DNA of 64,000 bases from Heterostelium album PN500 (Eukaryota > Evosea > Eumycetozoa > Acytosteliales > Acytosteliaceae): assembly GCF_000004825.1 (NCBI RefSeq), contig NW_008805065.1, positions 1 to 64,000 on the forward strand, given 5' to 3'. The position numbers and the translations under genes are program-made. The notes below the pieces were generated by a model, which was not told the DNA's origin, made no database searches, and was given only the letters and a program-made list of their open reading frames with translations. Of the stretch, positions 53,671 to 64,000 are shown in pieces (the stretch's first letter is position 1; each line of letters begins with the position of its first letter).

Positions 53671-54819
53671 ATGAATAGACAATCGATTATGAGTTTATTT
53701 GGTAGAGATGGTATGGGAATGGAGAAGATTACAGATGCTACACCATTACCAGATACAGCTGAAACCATACATATATCATCTTTAGCTTTATTAAAAATGT
53801 TACAACATGGTATGTTATTATTATTACTTTTTAATTGTTCATTTTTAATTTTATTAATATTTATTTAATTAATAATCAATCAATCAATCAATCAATCAAT
53901 TAATTAATCAATCGATTATTATAGCAAGAGCAGGTGTACCACTTGAAGTTATGGGTTTGATGCTTGGTGAGCTGATTGATGAATATACTATTAGAGTGAT
54001 CGATGTGTTTGCCATGCCACAGAGTGGTACCAGTGTCAGTGTCGAAGCGATCGATCCCGTCTTCCAAACCAAGATGTTGGATATGTTGAAACAGACCGGT
54101 CGTAATGAGATCGTTATCGGTTGGTATCACAGTCATCCGGGATTCGGATGTTGGTTGTCGTCGGTCGACGTCAACACTCAGCAGTCATTCGAGCAGCTAC
54201 AGGCACGTGCCGTTGCCGTCGTAGTCGATCCACTGCAATCCGTAAGAGGTAAAGTCGTAATCGATGCCTTCCGTACCATAAAGACACCGCCCACCTCTGA
54301 ACCACGTCAGATCACATCGAACCTCGGACATCTCCAGGACGCATCGATCCAGGCACTCATCCACGGACTCAACCGTACCTACTACTCGATCGCCATCAAC
54401 TACAGAAAGAACGAACTCGAGCAAAAGATGCTCTTGAATCTTCACAAGAAGAAATGGACCGAAGCTTTGAATCTCGAGAAATTCGATACTCACTCACAAA
54501 ACAATGAAAAGAAATTAAGTGTATGTAATTGACATGTTACAACAACATCTTCTTCTATCGTTTTTGTTTATTAATAATACTTTTTACTTACTTGCTTTAT
54601 CATATAATATCTATATAATTATAGGATTTGTTAGAGTTGACTAAATCATATCATAAATCGATTCAAGAAGAAGATAAGATTACCGACCCAGAGAAGAAAG
54701 AGGTATCTTTGGTTGGTAAATTGGATCCAAAGAAGCATTTGGTTGCCGATGTACATTCTTTGATGGCTTCAAATGTAGTTAGAGTTTTAACTGTCATGTT
54801 AGATACAACTGTATTCTAA
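53671..54819 (+). CDS. rpn11: 26S proteasome lid deubiquitinase Rpn11/PSMD14
   Basis: Zn-dependent JAMM deubiquitinase of the 19S lid that removes ubiquitin chains from substrates during degradation. Exons 53671-53809, 53925-54520 and 54625-54819 give 309 residues, the normal family length. The JAMM motif is complete: EVMGLMLGE with the catalytic Glu, [14 protein letters not shown] with the two His and Asp zinc ligands. The insert and C-terminal segments are also conserved: [58 protein letters not shown] and LDTTVF. Intron 1 has an AATC microsatellite just before its acceptor. No oddities; a single-copy essential gene. Confidence 0.98.
53873..53918. repeat. AATC microsatellite in rpn11 intron 1
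   Basis: About ten AATC/AATT units immediately upstream of the 3' splice site. Likely length-variable. Confidence 0.8.
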
Positions 54820-55246
54820 ATTAATTAAAATTAAAAAATAAATCAATCATCCAAATCATATCAAACACCCTGCAAGTAAATACACAATAAATCAACCTCC
54901 AACACAATTTCAAATTCAAATTCAAACAACACAAATACAAATACAAACCAAACCAACACTTAAAAATAAATAAAACAATTAAAAAAATAAACAAATTGCA
55001 AGATTGTAAAAGTTCGCAAAAATGCATTGCAACTTTCTTTTTTGTGTTGGTTTGCAAATGAGGGATGCGTCGCCCGACAACTTTTTTACGATTATAGAAT
55101 CTGATATTGATTGTTGTGCACAACATTTTTTTTAAACTTAAATTAATCTTCTTTTTTTCTTAATTTTTATTATTCTTTCATCATTGTCATCAACAGATAA
55201 CCTATAATCTGTATCAAATAAACTGATTTAAACTATTTAATATTCG
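54820..55246. other. Intergenic spacer
   Basis: Rpn11 3' flank with CAAA/CAAAT-rich sequence (about 54900-54960) and the promoter of the next gene. No gene recognised. Confidence 0.4.
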
Positions 55247-55615
55247 ATGTCATTTCCATTCCCATCATTCTGTGCTGGCTGTGGCAAAAGCAAAAGACCA
55301 AACGAACCTCATCAATGTGATTTACCACCTAGAACTACAGATACATTCTGTGTACATTGCCGATCATGGATATCAGTCCCTACTGCAAGAAGATGTCCAA
55401 ATTGCAATAGCGTATTACATGGAGGCATAGTTGTGAGTAATCCTAATGAACCAGACTACTCAGTGGTTCATTATCACAGAGGTAATACTAATAGAAATCC
55501 ATATGGTGGAAATCCTTTTGGAGGAAATCCTAATGGTGGTTTTGGTGGAAATCCTTATAGTGGCAATCCTTATGGTGGCGGAGGTGGATTTATTGGTAAT
55601 CAGCCATGGTTTTAA
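55247..55615 (+). CDS. Small zinc-ribbon protein with Gly/Asn-rich tail
   Basis: A single exon of 122 residues. The N-terminal half has paired cysteine motifs: FCAGCGK, HQC, FCVHCRS and RCPNCNS, which can bind one or two zinc ions as zinc ribbons. The C-terminal half is low-complexity NPYGGNPFGG-type repeats ending in QPWF. No signal peptide. The start ATG lies in an A/T-rich leader. I recognise no named family; a protein- or RNA-binding role is possible but unproven. Confidence 0.65.
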   Translation: MSFPFPSFCAGCGKSKRPNEPHQCDLPPRTTDTFCVHCRSWISVPTARRCPNCNSVLHGGIVVSNPNEPDYSVVHYHRGNTNRNPYGGNPFGGNPNGGFGGNPYSGNPYGGGGGFIGNQPWF

Positions 55616-56025
55616 ATGTATTATTAGTATATTGTTAGTTATTAATTTAAAATTAATAAAATAGATATAATTCTTGTTTACGAATGGAGACAGGTGGTCA
55701 CCTTTCAAAATTAAACAGAAAAATAACAAATAGATGATCGATTTAAATAAATATCATTGAGTTAAATCCATTAATTAAATATTTTATATTTCTGAATTAG
55801 AAATTTTACTAAATGATTCCTCAGAAAGGTGGTAGCTTGCTGTTACATGCAAGAAAAAAATTAGTGTGAAAAAGTTTACCATCTAAAATTTAAGTTTTAT
55901 TTTTATCCCTCATATGAATTTTTTTTAAAACCATTTAACAAACTAATTATAGTTCTTTTGTTACTTTTACAAAAACAATAATAATTCTTAACAAATAATT
56001 TTATTGAAAAGTTACTTTAATATAA
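55616..56025. other. Intergenic spacer
   Basis: A/T-rich spacer without recognisable features. The short stretch AGGTGGTCACC near 55691 is a chance-level palindrome. Confidence 0.4.
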
Positions 56026-58438
56026 ATGTCATCAATGTCTAATAGCAATGGTAAGAAAAAAAAATTTTTTGTTGCTGTTTTTAAAAAATTTATTTTTCTA
56101 ATTTTTTTTTGTTTATGCTAAAGATATATGTTTTACAAAAGTATTTCAAAATAAGATACTTCTTCAAAAGCTACTGAAACATGTGAGAGAAGATATCAAT
56201 GGTCATTCGGTTCAAGATGAAATGTTCTTGTTTAAAAGGCGAAAGTACAATCATTGGAGCAGAGGATATGAAATTCTTGGTAAAAATCATATTGGTTTGT
56301 TTGTTGACAAGATTAAAACAGGTCGATATATAGAGATCTCGAGGTCTGACATATCAAGTTTCTGTATGAAAGTAAAGGATATCAATCAATTTATGGTGGT
56401 GTAGAGCAAGTACAGAGACACTCTATTTATATCTAGAGATTTGATATCAAATGCATGTAGAGCTGGTAACATTGAAATTGTAAAGATACTTCTCAATCAA
56501 ACATCACCGATTCAACTTAAAAGAGATGGTGCATTTAAAGGTGCTTTGATAGGTGGTCATGTGGAAATTCTCGATTATCTCGTGAAGAATGGAATCGATC
56601 CTATCAATGAATTGGACAAGAAGATAATGGATGATTTAATCAATTACCCAAAGATCCAATCAATCGAATGGTTATTTGCTAAATTCGGTGAGGATATCAT
56701 CATGGAAAAGTACAAGACTACCCTCGGAACTTTATATTTCAATCCACAATTGAGCGATGATAAAGTATTTATCTATCGATTATTAAAGAAACATGGTTAT
56801 ACTTTTGGTCCAAAGATAATAGAGCCGATCATTAACGGTAATCTCTCTCTCAGTAATTCTATAGAATTATTATCATATCTCATGGTTAATAAGGAGAGCA
56901 ATCATCTTGGAGTTACTTCAGAAACAGATACCAAATACCTCTTATCAATGAAAGAGAGTATAGTAAAACAATTTCCAATTCCTGAATCACCCCTGGTTGA
57001 CAATCTCTGTTATAATCTCCTACTTCTTGATGTTATGTATCATCATCACGGTGCATTATACTCAAGTGATTATATTGGCAAAACAGTCTCAGAAATCGTT
57101 AGAATTAAACTTCAATTGGCAGGTCAATTAAATATATCAAACCAATCAATCATCGATGATTTTCTATCGAAGATCGTTTCACTCAATATGAATATAGATG
57201 ATCGTGGAAATGTAAAAGATGAAACCAATCTTCGAAAGACTCTAACATTGTTATTCAATCATGGATCTCGCAATCAAATTGAGTATCTTGTCAATAGAAT
57301 GGATACCGATCGATCAATCATTGAAGTACCTCTTCAAGAATGTATTTATCGATGTGTTGCATCACTTTTCGAAAGAGAAGATGGAAATCTTGCAATTCAA
57401 ATGATTGAATGCATAAAGAGAGTTTTCACCAAACAAGGTTTAAAGTTATTCAGAAACTTTAAAGAAGATCGCAGGGACCATGGAAATGCTTGCATGATAT
57501 ATGAAAGATCACATCAGAAAGCTGGATCAAAAGAATCAATTCTTTATCTCATGGATAACCTTGATGGATGGCAAGTTGATATTCATGACAATGAAACTAC
57601 TCAGCGATTTGGTTCATTAATATTCGATCAATTGGTAATGCGTGGAAAAGTTATCAAAGAAGATGGATCACTATCAAATGAAGCATGGCATATTATTGAA
57701 AGATCAAGAACTAAGCAGCAATTGGATCACATTTTGAAATATGAAGGAGTCATCCAAGCAACAACTGAGGATCAATCAATATGGAACAAAAAGGAATATA
57801 ATGCACTTGATTTTACAATCAAATATGCACCAACTATTCATCGAATGTTTCTTATTGGTATCTGGATTGGTACATATCATTTTTATGAAGTACAAACGAT
57901 AGAATTCCTCAATTGGTTGACAATATATGCCAAGGGTTGTCTAAAGTTTGATCATAAGATAATTCAAGATCCAGAATTGATCTTTCATGTCTTGAAGAAC
58001 AAAATCTTCTCAGATGTTAATCTCTCTTGCTTTGATATCAAACAACTAATGACAATTAAGCAAAATCCAAATCTATTAAGATTCATCTATGAAAATCACA
58101 GATCTCAATGGAATCAAGTGGTGAGAAACAACATGTTGGATATCCTTAGATCATCGAACGAAATTCTTGACCTAATATTCGGAATCGATCCCGATGCAAT
58201 GAAATTATTAACAAACAATGCCCAGGACTTTGTACCAAGGCTCCATGAATATTATTACGACAGATTGTTTTGGATGCATAGAAAAGGAACTCATCTTTCT
58301 TTGGATGAAACCATCACAAAGTTTGGTGATTCAACTGGTATTCTTACGTTGATCAATAGAGAAACCAAAAAAATAACAAAGACAAACGCAAATCAGACAA
58401 TCAAACAAAAATCAAATAATAAAAAACAAAAAAATTAA
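56026..58438 (+). pseudogene. Ankyrin-type family gene with an in-frame TAG
   Basis: A short exon (56026-56050, MSSMSNSN) is spliced through a 73-bp intron to a long exon from about 56124. It opens with the family start CFTKVFQNKILLQKLLKHV. A TAG at 56402-56404 interrupts the frame after FMVV. The same frame then runs without a break to 58438: SKYRDTLFISRDLISNACRA, GNIEIVKILLNQ, GALIGGHVEILDYLVKNGID and many weakly ankyrin-like helices, ending in a Lys-rich tail. Downstream codons are free of further damage, so the stop is recent, read through, or a sequencing error. If translation starts after the stop, a 665-residue protein without the family N-terminus would result. Confidence 0.65.
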
Positions 58439-58540
58439 TTAAATTAATTTCATTCATTTTTTTTGCAAAACAAAACGAACGTACCTTTTTTTTTTTTAAA
58501 TTTTAATTTATCATTTTTTTGGTTAGTTATATAGATAAAA

Positions 58541-60165
58541 ATGAAGAGAGCAGCAGATGAAGATGAAGTTGAAATGGATGATGATGTAGAAGATCAATCG
58601 GCTAATACAACTGCAGCAGCGACAAAGAAGAAGAAGAAACAGGTAAAGAAAAAGTCAAAGCCAGTACCTCTGACCAAGTCGGTTCCATCGGCATCGGCAG
58701 CAGCACCACCAAAACCAATACATATGGTACCGAAACAAATGCAACCAATCACCAAAGTACACTTTAATGACATCGGTCAGAACGCTGCCACCAATAGCGA
58801 TCACCGTGTCGAAGCCGACGGTGTCATGTCGTGGTTGCTCGGTTCAAAGGTGTCACTCGATGAGTTCTACGACGACTATTTCGGTGTGAAGCATCTCGTT
58901 GTGAAACGTGGTGACTCGAACTACTACAAGTCGTTCTTCACCAAGGATTCAATCGATAAGATGCTCAAGAGCAACTGTCTCAAGTTCAGCGAGAACATCG
59001 ACGTCACCAACTATGTTGATGGCGAGCGTCAAACTTTGAATCCAGAGGGTCGTGCTTACCCCGCTCAAGTATGGAAACACTACCGTGAGGGATGTTCGAT
59101 CCGTCTTCTCAATCCACAGACATTCAACGCCAACGTCTGGAGAGTTCTCTCCACACTACAAACTCACTTCCAATGCGGAATGGGTGCCAATGTCTACCTA
59201 ACTCCAGCTGGCGCACAAGGATTCGCTCCACACTACGACGACGTTGACGTCTTTATCATCCAACTGGAAGGTAAAAAAGTATGGAGATTATATCCACCAA
59301 GAAGTGAACAAGAAGTTTTAGCAAAGAAATCAAGTGGTATGTTGTTGTTACTGAATTCAAATAATATACTACAAGTTTATTAATTAACAATTGTTTTCTA
59401 GATAATTTTGAACAAGAAGAAATTGGAGAACCAATCGTTGAGGTTACTTTGGAAGCTGGTGATGTTATGTATTTCCCAAGAGGTGTTATTCATCAAGCTT
59501 ATAGTCCAGAGGATGTACATTCATTGCATATCACCATTTCGACATATATGAATAATACTTGGGGTGATTTGATTGGAAAGGTGTTGACACGTGCACTCGA
59601 CATTGCCAACGATGAGTATGTTGAGTTCCGTGAGGGACTGCCACGTGACTACACTCAGTTCCTCGGTGTGATGCACTCTGATAAAGCGGGTGACGAACGT
59701 CGTAAGGAGCTGTTGGACAAGGTTGGAACACTCTGGGAGAAGCTCGGTCAGTGTTTGCCAACCGATGTCGGTGCCGATTTGATGGCCGTAAAATTCTTGC
59801 ACGATTCGCTGCCACCCGTTTTCAATCAACTCGAAAAGAAACACTCGATCGAAGACGACAATGCAGCGAGCGAATTGAAGTTGGAGAGTCGTGTGCGTTT
59901 GATTCGTCAGGACTCGATTAGAATTGTTCATGAAGACATTGCAGTGTGCTACCACAACATGGACAACACAAGAGTCTATCACCAAGTTGGAACGGAGCCT
60001 GGTGTCATTGAATTCACATTGGAGTGTGTCGATGCCATCGAACACCTGATCGACTCTTACCCAACTTATATTTCCATCAAAGATCTTCCAGCAGAATCCG
60101 ATCTACAGAAATTGGACGTTGCAAATGCACTTTATGAAAAAGGTTTATTAATGATTGAAAAATAA
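58541..60165 (+). CDS. no66: JmjC ribosomal oxygenase NO66 (RIOX1)
   Basis: Fe(II)/2-oxoglutarate-dependent oxygenase; family members hydroxylate a histidine of ribosomal protein uL2 in the nucleolus and have been reported as histone demethylases. Exons 58541-59336 and 59402-60165 give 519 residues. An acidic start and KKKKKQVKKKSK nuclear-type signal precede the core. The metal-binding HxD is in GFAPHYDDVDVF, followed by QLEGKKVWRLYPP; the second His is in FPRGVIHQAYSP. The substrate-groove segments NVYLTPAGAQGFAP and the winged-helix C-terminus (FTLECVDAIEHLIDSYPTYI) fit the family. All ligands present, so it is probably active. The spacer to the ankyrin-type gene upstream is only about 100 bp. 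Confidence 0.95.
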
Positions 60166-60798
60166 ATAAAATAAAAAAAAGAGAATAGAATGTTTTTTTT
60201 TTAAAATCGTCATTTGTTCAAGCTATCTGAGATAATTAACAGATATATCTGTTTTTCAGACTATTTTCATTGGGTCTAATGAACTACAAATAAAAATAGT
60301 CATTATTTGGTTTGATAAGGTCTCCACCGGTGGGGTGGGTAAGGAATATCATTGTTTGTCGCAGTTAGTTGTATTATTATGATCATAATACACCCTCCAT
60401 TATTCATAAATAATTGGTGTATCTTTGAATTCTTATAAAGTCTATAAGCTTAGTAAGATAATAATCCGATCAGCTAAACAACTAAGAAACTTTTCGATTT
60501 TGTATCTCTAAATAAGTCTATTAACATTTCACCTATTGATAACCTATAAAAATCTTTTTAAAAAATAAATAAATAAAGTGATTGATCACTTTGATGCAAC
60601 CCAAAGCCAATTTAAACAACATGTTGGTTAGTTTCAAAGAAAAAAAAATAAAATGAAACAAAATAAAAAAAATTTTCAAACCTTTTTTTTTTAAAAACTA
60701 AAAGTGTTGGTTACAGGGTTGTTTTTTTGATTTATTTTATTCATATCATTTTTAAATATTATCTTTTTTGAACTAGTTAGTAAAAGAACATAAAAAAA
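60166..60798. other. Intergenic spacer
   Basis: Contains a perfect palindrome TATTATGATCATAATA around 60374-60389 and a small GC-rich patch (CCACCGGTGGGG) near 60325-60340. No gene recognised. Confidence 0.45.
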
Positions 60799-62918
60799 AT
60801 GATTGATAAAGCAAATACACAACAACAACTTAGTGATAACATTGCGACGATAGGTGTCATAGGTCTTGGTGTTTTCATTACTGTCTTTACTGGCTCTATG
60901 ATCTATGGATTACTATTGTTTGGTACTGTTTTGTTCTATACTTCATATTCAAAGAGATTGGAATCAACAACAACAACATCATCATCATCATCATCATCAT
61001 CGGCAGCACCTTCAAAGTCATCTGGTACACCAACAACTTTAATATCAAATGTAGAAGAAAAACTTAAACAGATGGTGTCAAGTGCTAATGCTGCTATTGC
61101 TAATGCTAATGCATCTTCGACATCAAAACAAACTACATCGTCATCGCCAATGAAAGTTACTGCACAACTTAACAAATCATTACCACAAACACCACCAACC
61201 ACGTCAACATCAACAACTACAAGTCCATCCACTACACCCAATAAACCGTTGAGACAAGTACCAAATCCTCCAGTTCCACCAAGACCATCTACAACAACTG
61301 TCAGTGCAGAGTTGGCTCCACCTCTTCCACCAAGAAAACAACCCATTGCCACAGAGGAAGAGGAAACCGCTCCACCACCTCCTCCACGTAGATCGTCAGT
61401 TCCCCTTCCAAATCCATCACCTGTATCATCACCAGTCAAAGTTGTACCAAAGCCAGCATCCACTCCAGCTACACCTTCAACACCGTCCACTCCATCAACT
61501 CCAAACGTTGCTGTTACAGATTCTCCAACTAAATCATCCCCATTCAAACCAACAACAACAACAACTTCATCCTCTTCAACACCATCTTCATCATCACCAA
61601 CATCGGAAGGTAAATCATCTAAAGCAGCAGGAATGTCAACACTTCGTGGACTCATTGGAGGTGTCGTAAAGAATATTACAGGACCACAGATATCGTCGGA
61701 GGAGCGTGAAAAGAACAACCTCAAGCGTAAGAACATTGCCGATGAGATTCTACAGACTGAGAAGGTGTACGTCGGTAAACTCAAGGTTATTGTCGAAGTC
61801 TTTTACATCCCATTGAAGACTGCGGCAACTGAGAATCCACATCCTCCACTCACCATCGAACAGGTACACTCTATCTTCTCAGAGATCGTAACCATCTACA
61901 ATTACAACTCTCATTTCCTCAATTCACTACAAGACAGAATTAGCAAATCAACAAGCTCTTCAACAACAGTATTAGGTGATATTTTCATTTCAATCGTAAG
62001 TTATTAATATTATAACATGATTAACTTTGCTTTTAAATGGTAGCAATTGCACATTTATTAATTATCCAATCCGAATCAATATAAATTTCTATAGACTGAT
62101 TTCCTAAAGACATATACTGTTTATATTAATAACTATTCGAAATCGATGGAGACTTTGGAAAGAGCGAAAAAGAATCAATCTCTAGTTAATCTTTTGGATA
62201 TATTCTCTCAGAATCCGGCATGTGATTGTTTGGGATTGGAATCAATGTTGATTATGCCCGTTCAACGTATTCCAAGATACATTTTGTTGTTGACCGAGCT
62301 CTCAAAGGTAACCGATAAGAATAGCTCTGACTTTGCACCACTGCAGAAAGCGTTGGAGAAGATGAAGGTACTTGCCTCCGATATGAATGAGAACAGACGT
62401 GAAGCGGAACTGCTCAACCGTATGTACGAAATACAGAATACTCTCGATGGCTATCATGACGGTGACTTTATCTCACCCGCTAGAAAACTGATTGCCGAAG
62501 CCAACTTTCAAGAGAGATCCGTCAAGAACGGTAGTCCGAAACCAAGAGACAGCGTATCAAAGAGCTCCAACGTTCATTACATCCTCTGTAATGATATTCT
62601 TCTGAGAACCAAACAAAAAGGTAAAAAGCTACAACTCAAAGAAGTAATCTCTGTAAATAACATTTCATTTAAAGATATTCCAGGTACGTTTTAACAACAA
62701 TCTATTAAAGTGTTAATCCGATTAAACTAACTTTTATTTATACTATTTTATTAGATGAACCATTGGCAATAGTATCATCTGATGGTGATATATTATTATT
62801 AAAATCAGAAGAGGATCCAATAGAAGAGAAATGGAAAGACTTAATTAGAAATCAACAAAAGATTAATAAGGATAATGAAATCTCGTTTGGTGTAAAAAGA
62901 GATTCATTGCGTTTGTAG
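60799..62918 (+). CDS. Membrane-anchored RhoGEF (DH-PH)
   Basis: Exons 60799-61995, 62095-62683 and 62755-62918 give 649 residues. The N-terminus MIDKANTQ is followed by a hydrophobic stretch (IGVIGLGVFITVF, YGLLLFGTVLFY) that forms one or two transmembrane segments. A Ser/Thr/Pro-rich linker with proline-rich SH3-type motifs (PPRPS, PPLPPRK, PPPPPRRS) comes next. The DH domain begins near NIADEILQTEKVYVGKLKVI and includes ESMLIMPVQRIPRYILLLTEL. A PH domain follows (VHYILCNDILLRTKQKG, LAIVSSDGDILLLKSEEDP, EKWKDLIRN). RhoGEFs activate Rho/Rac GTPases; a fixed membrane anchor is unusual in the family. The first 60 residues are duplicated as the short gene at 34826. Confidence 0.9.
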
Positions 62919-63178
62919 CATTTAAACTAAATGTATTTTTAATTGAAAAAAAATAAACAAAAAATCAATAATTGTTTGTTATTTATTAATTTCTTTATGT
63001 ACTTATTATATTATTATTAAATAGATTATTACAATAAAAACTTTTTTTTTTTTTCAATATTTAAAATTATTATCATTTTCTAAACTAAAATGTCATCAGA
63101 TAAGCTGGTGTCACAAAACCAAAAAAGACCAATCCTAGCCAAAAAACAAAATAAAATAATATCATGATGGAGTGGTGG
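62919..63178. other. 3' flank of the RhoGEF gene
   Basis: A/T-rich. A 26-codon plus-strand frame (63090-63167, MSSDKLVSQNQKRP) has no further support. Confidence 0.35.
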
Positions 63179-63292
63179 TCTATGATTGGAATGGTAATTG
63201 GTTGTAGGCACGGTAATCATCTCTTGAAAGAACTCTACCAGTAGTTGAGAATAGTCTTTCTGAGTCTACTGAAGAAAGTGGGAATGATAATA
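63179..63292 (-). pseudogene. hAT transposase C-terminal relic
   Basis: Minus-strand reading to a TAG at 63179-63181: LSFPLSSVDSERLFSTTGRV, then LSRDDYRAYNQL. This matches the C-terminal dimerisation region of hAT-family transposases (S-x-D/S-E-R-x-F-S-x-x-G-x-x-x-x). The frame is blocked upstream at about 63300 and no catalytic core is present in the window. A further minus-strand piece at 63399-63560 (ASETNSHLPTDEI) may or may not belong to it. Confidence 0.6.
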
Positions 63293-63300
63293 GTATTCAG

Positions 63301-64000
63301 GCTGTTTTAAATAGAGATACACATAGAACAAACAAACCTAAAAAAAAAAAAAATAATTAATAAATTATTAATTTAAATTAGGAAAAAAAATTCTAAAATC
63401 AAATAAGATAGTATTCATACACTCTAGTTTGAAACCTAAATATATTCACTAGAATTTCCATTATCAATGGTAGGTTGTCAGTCATGATTTCATCGGTTGG
63501 AAGATGGGAATTGGTCTCGGAAGCACGAATATTCCTAGTGATAATTACAAATAGTTCTATTTGATGACATTTTAGTTTAGAACTTAATAAAAATTTATAA
63601 ATAAATAAAAAAAAAGTGGAATTAAGAAATAAAAAGACTAGGAAAAAAATTAAATAAATAAATAAATAAATTTGTATTCCAAAATTAGTTTTATTTTCCA
63701 TTAACTAGTTAGAATATTTATTTATCAAATTTCAACCCTTTTTAAAGTGAATTTTTATCCTCCAAACTTAGAATCAATATTAATTTTATTTTTTAAAGAT
63801 ATCTAGCAGTCAAAGATATTAATATACAGGTAGTTTCGGAGATGCAATTGTTTGTGATACTAAACTTTAACAATTTTCTGAAATGATCTCTCCTTTTTCT
63901 TAAAGTAGTGCTTTTTATAATAAATACATTACATCTATTAAGAATTGGAAGAATTCATTAAAATTTATTATCCTCAACACTGTTGCATTTAAATATAAGA
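63301..64000. other. A/T-rich right edge
   Basis: Apart from the coding-like minus-strand piece at 63399-63560, this contains AAAT microsatellite units at about 63600-63670 and no supportable gene. Confidence 0.4.

Noticed and set aside
60325-60389. GC-rich palindrome CCACCGGTGG and TATTATGATCATAATA as possible mobile-element ends
   Set aside because: Short, unrelated to each other, and no duplicated flanks or coding sequence support an element.
60936-61784. Minus-strand 282-residue frame
   Set aside because: Antisense shadow of the Ser/Thr/Pro-rich linker of the RhoGEF; glycine/valine/aspartate composition without motifs.
1-64000. CRISPR arrays, bacterial operon signals, additional tRNA or rRNA genes
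   Set aside because: No spaced identical repeats, no Shine-Dalgarno/operon structure, and only one cloverleaf with A and B boxes was found. The DNA is eukaryotic nuclear.

Overview
The window is a gene-dense, AT-rich stretch of nuclear DNA from a social amoeba (Dictyostelia). The evidence is short GT-AG introns of about 60-145 bp (commonest donors GTAAGT and GTATGT), asparagine-, glutamine- and serine-rich tracts inside otherwise conserved proteins, and families typical of dictyostelids: FNIP-like leucine-rich repeats with an F-box, B-box/kelch proteins, IPT/TIG surface proteins, CTDC cysteine repeats, alpha-kinases and divergent ankyrin proteins. The species cannot be fixed from sequence alone; a Heterostelium/Polysphondylium- or Cavenderia-like genome would fit. 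All exon models below were built by eye from splice consensus and reading-frame continuity.

Layout. 0-6.5 kb: an edge fragment, an F-box/FNIP-like gene with a frameshift, relics of the same family, and a B-box/kelch gene. 7-18.4 kb is housekeeping: phosphopantothenoylcysteine synthetase (coenzyme A synthesis), a TBC1D5-like RabGAP, and a PUF60-type splicing factor with a very large RS/His-rich N-terminus. 19-27.3 kb: a minimal alpha-kinase, then a 7.3-kb minus-strand gene for a secreted protein of about 2260 residues in which a DNase II domain lies between arrays of IPT/TIG domains. 27.6-30 kb: tRNA-Asp(GUC) followed by two 5'-truncated non-LTR retrotransposon ends, one with a visible target-site duplication, then kelch relics. 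30-39 kb: a tiny two-exon gene, a second F-box/FNIP-like gene, a secreted protein, a short membrane protein, a ubiquitin-like/VWA/E2 fusion, and an F-box-like gene with an in-frame stop. 39-42.4 kb: three WAP-type cysteine-rich genes (one dead) inside a pair of ~139-bp direct repeats. 42.5-49 kb: an ankyrin protein, a U11-59K-like protein whose coding end overlaps a convergent CTDC matrix protein, and a RhoGEF. 49-52.2 kb is non-coding and holds a perfect 39-bp-arm inverted repeat. 52.2-63 kb: a Uma2-like nuclease-fold gene (probably broken), the proteasome deubiquitinase Rpn11, a small zinc-ribbon protein, an ankyrin-type gene with an in-frame stop, the JmjC ribosomal oxygenase NO66, and a membrane-anchored RhoGEF. 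A hAT transposase relic lies near the right edge.

The genes do not form one pathway. The conserved single-copy genes (ppcs, TBC1D5-like, puf60, rpn11, no66) are intact. The lineage-specific families carry frameshifts, stops, relics and local repeats, which indicates rapid birth and death of family members. The strongest candidates for undescribed biology are the DNase II/TIG protein, the Ubl-VWA-E2 fusion with an altered HPN motif, the perfect hairpin at 51.9 kb, and the WAP cluster between direct repeats.
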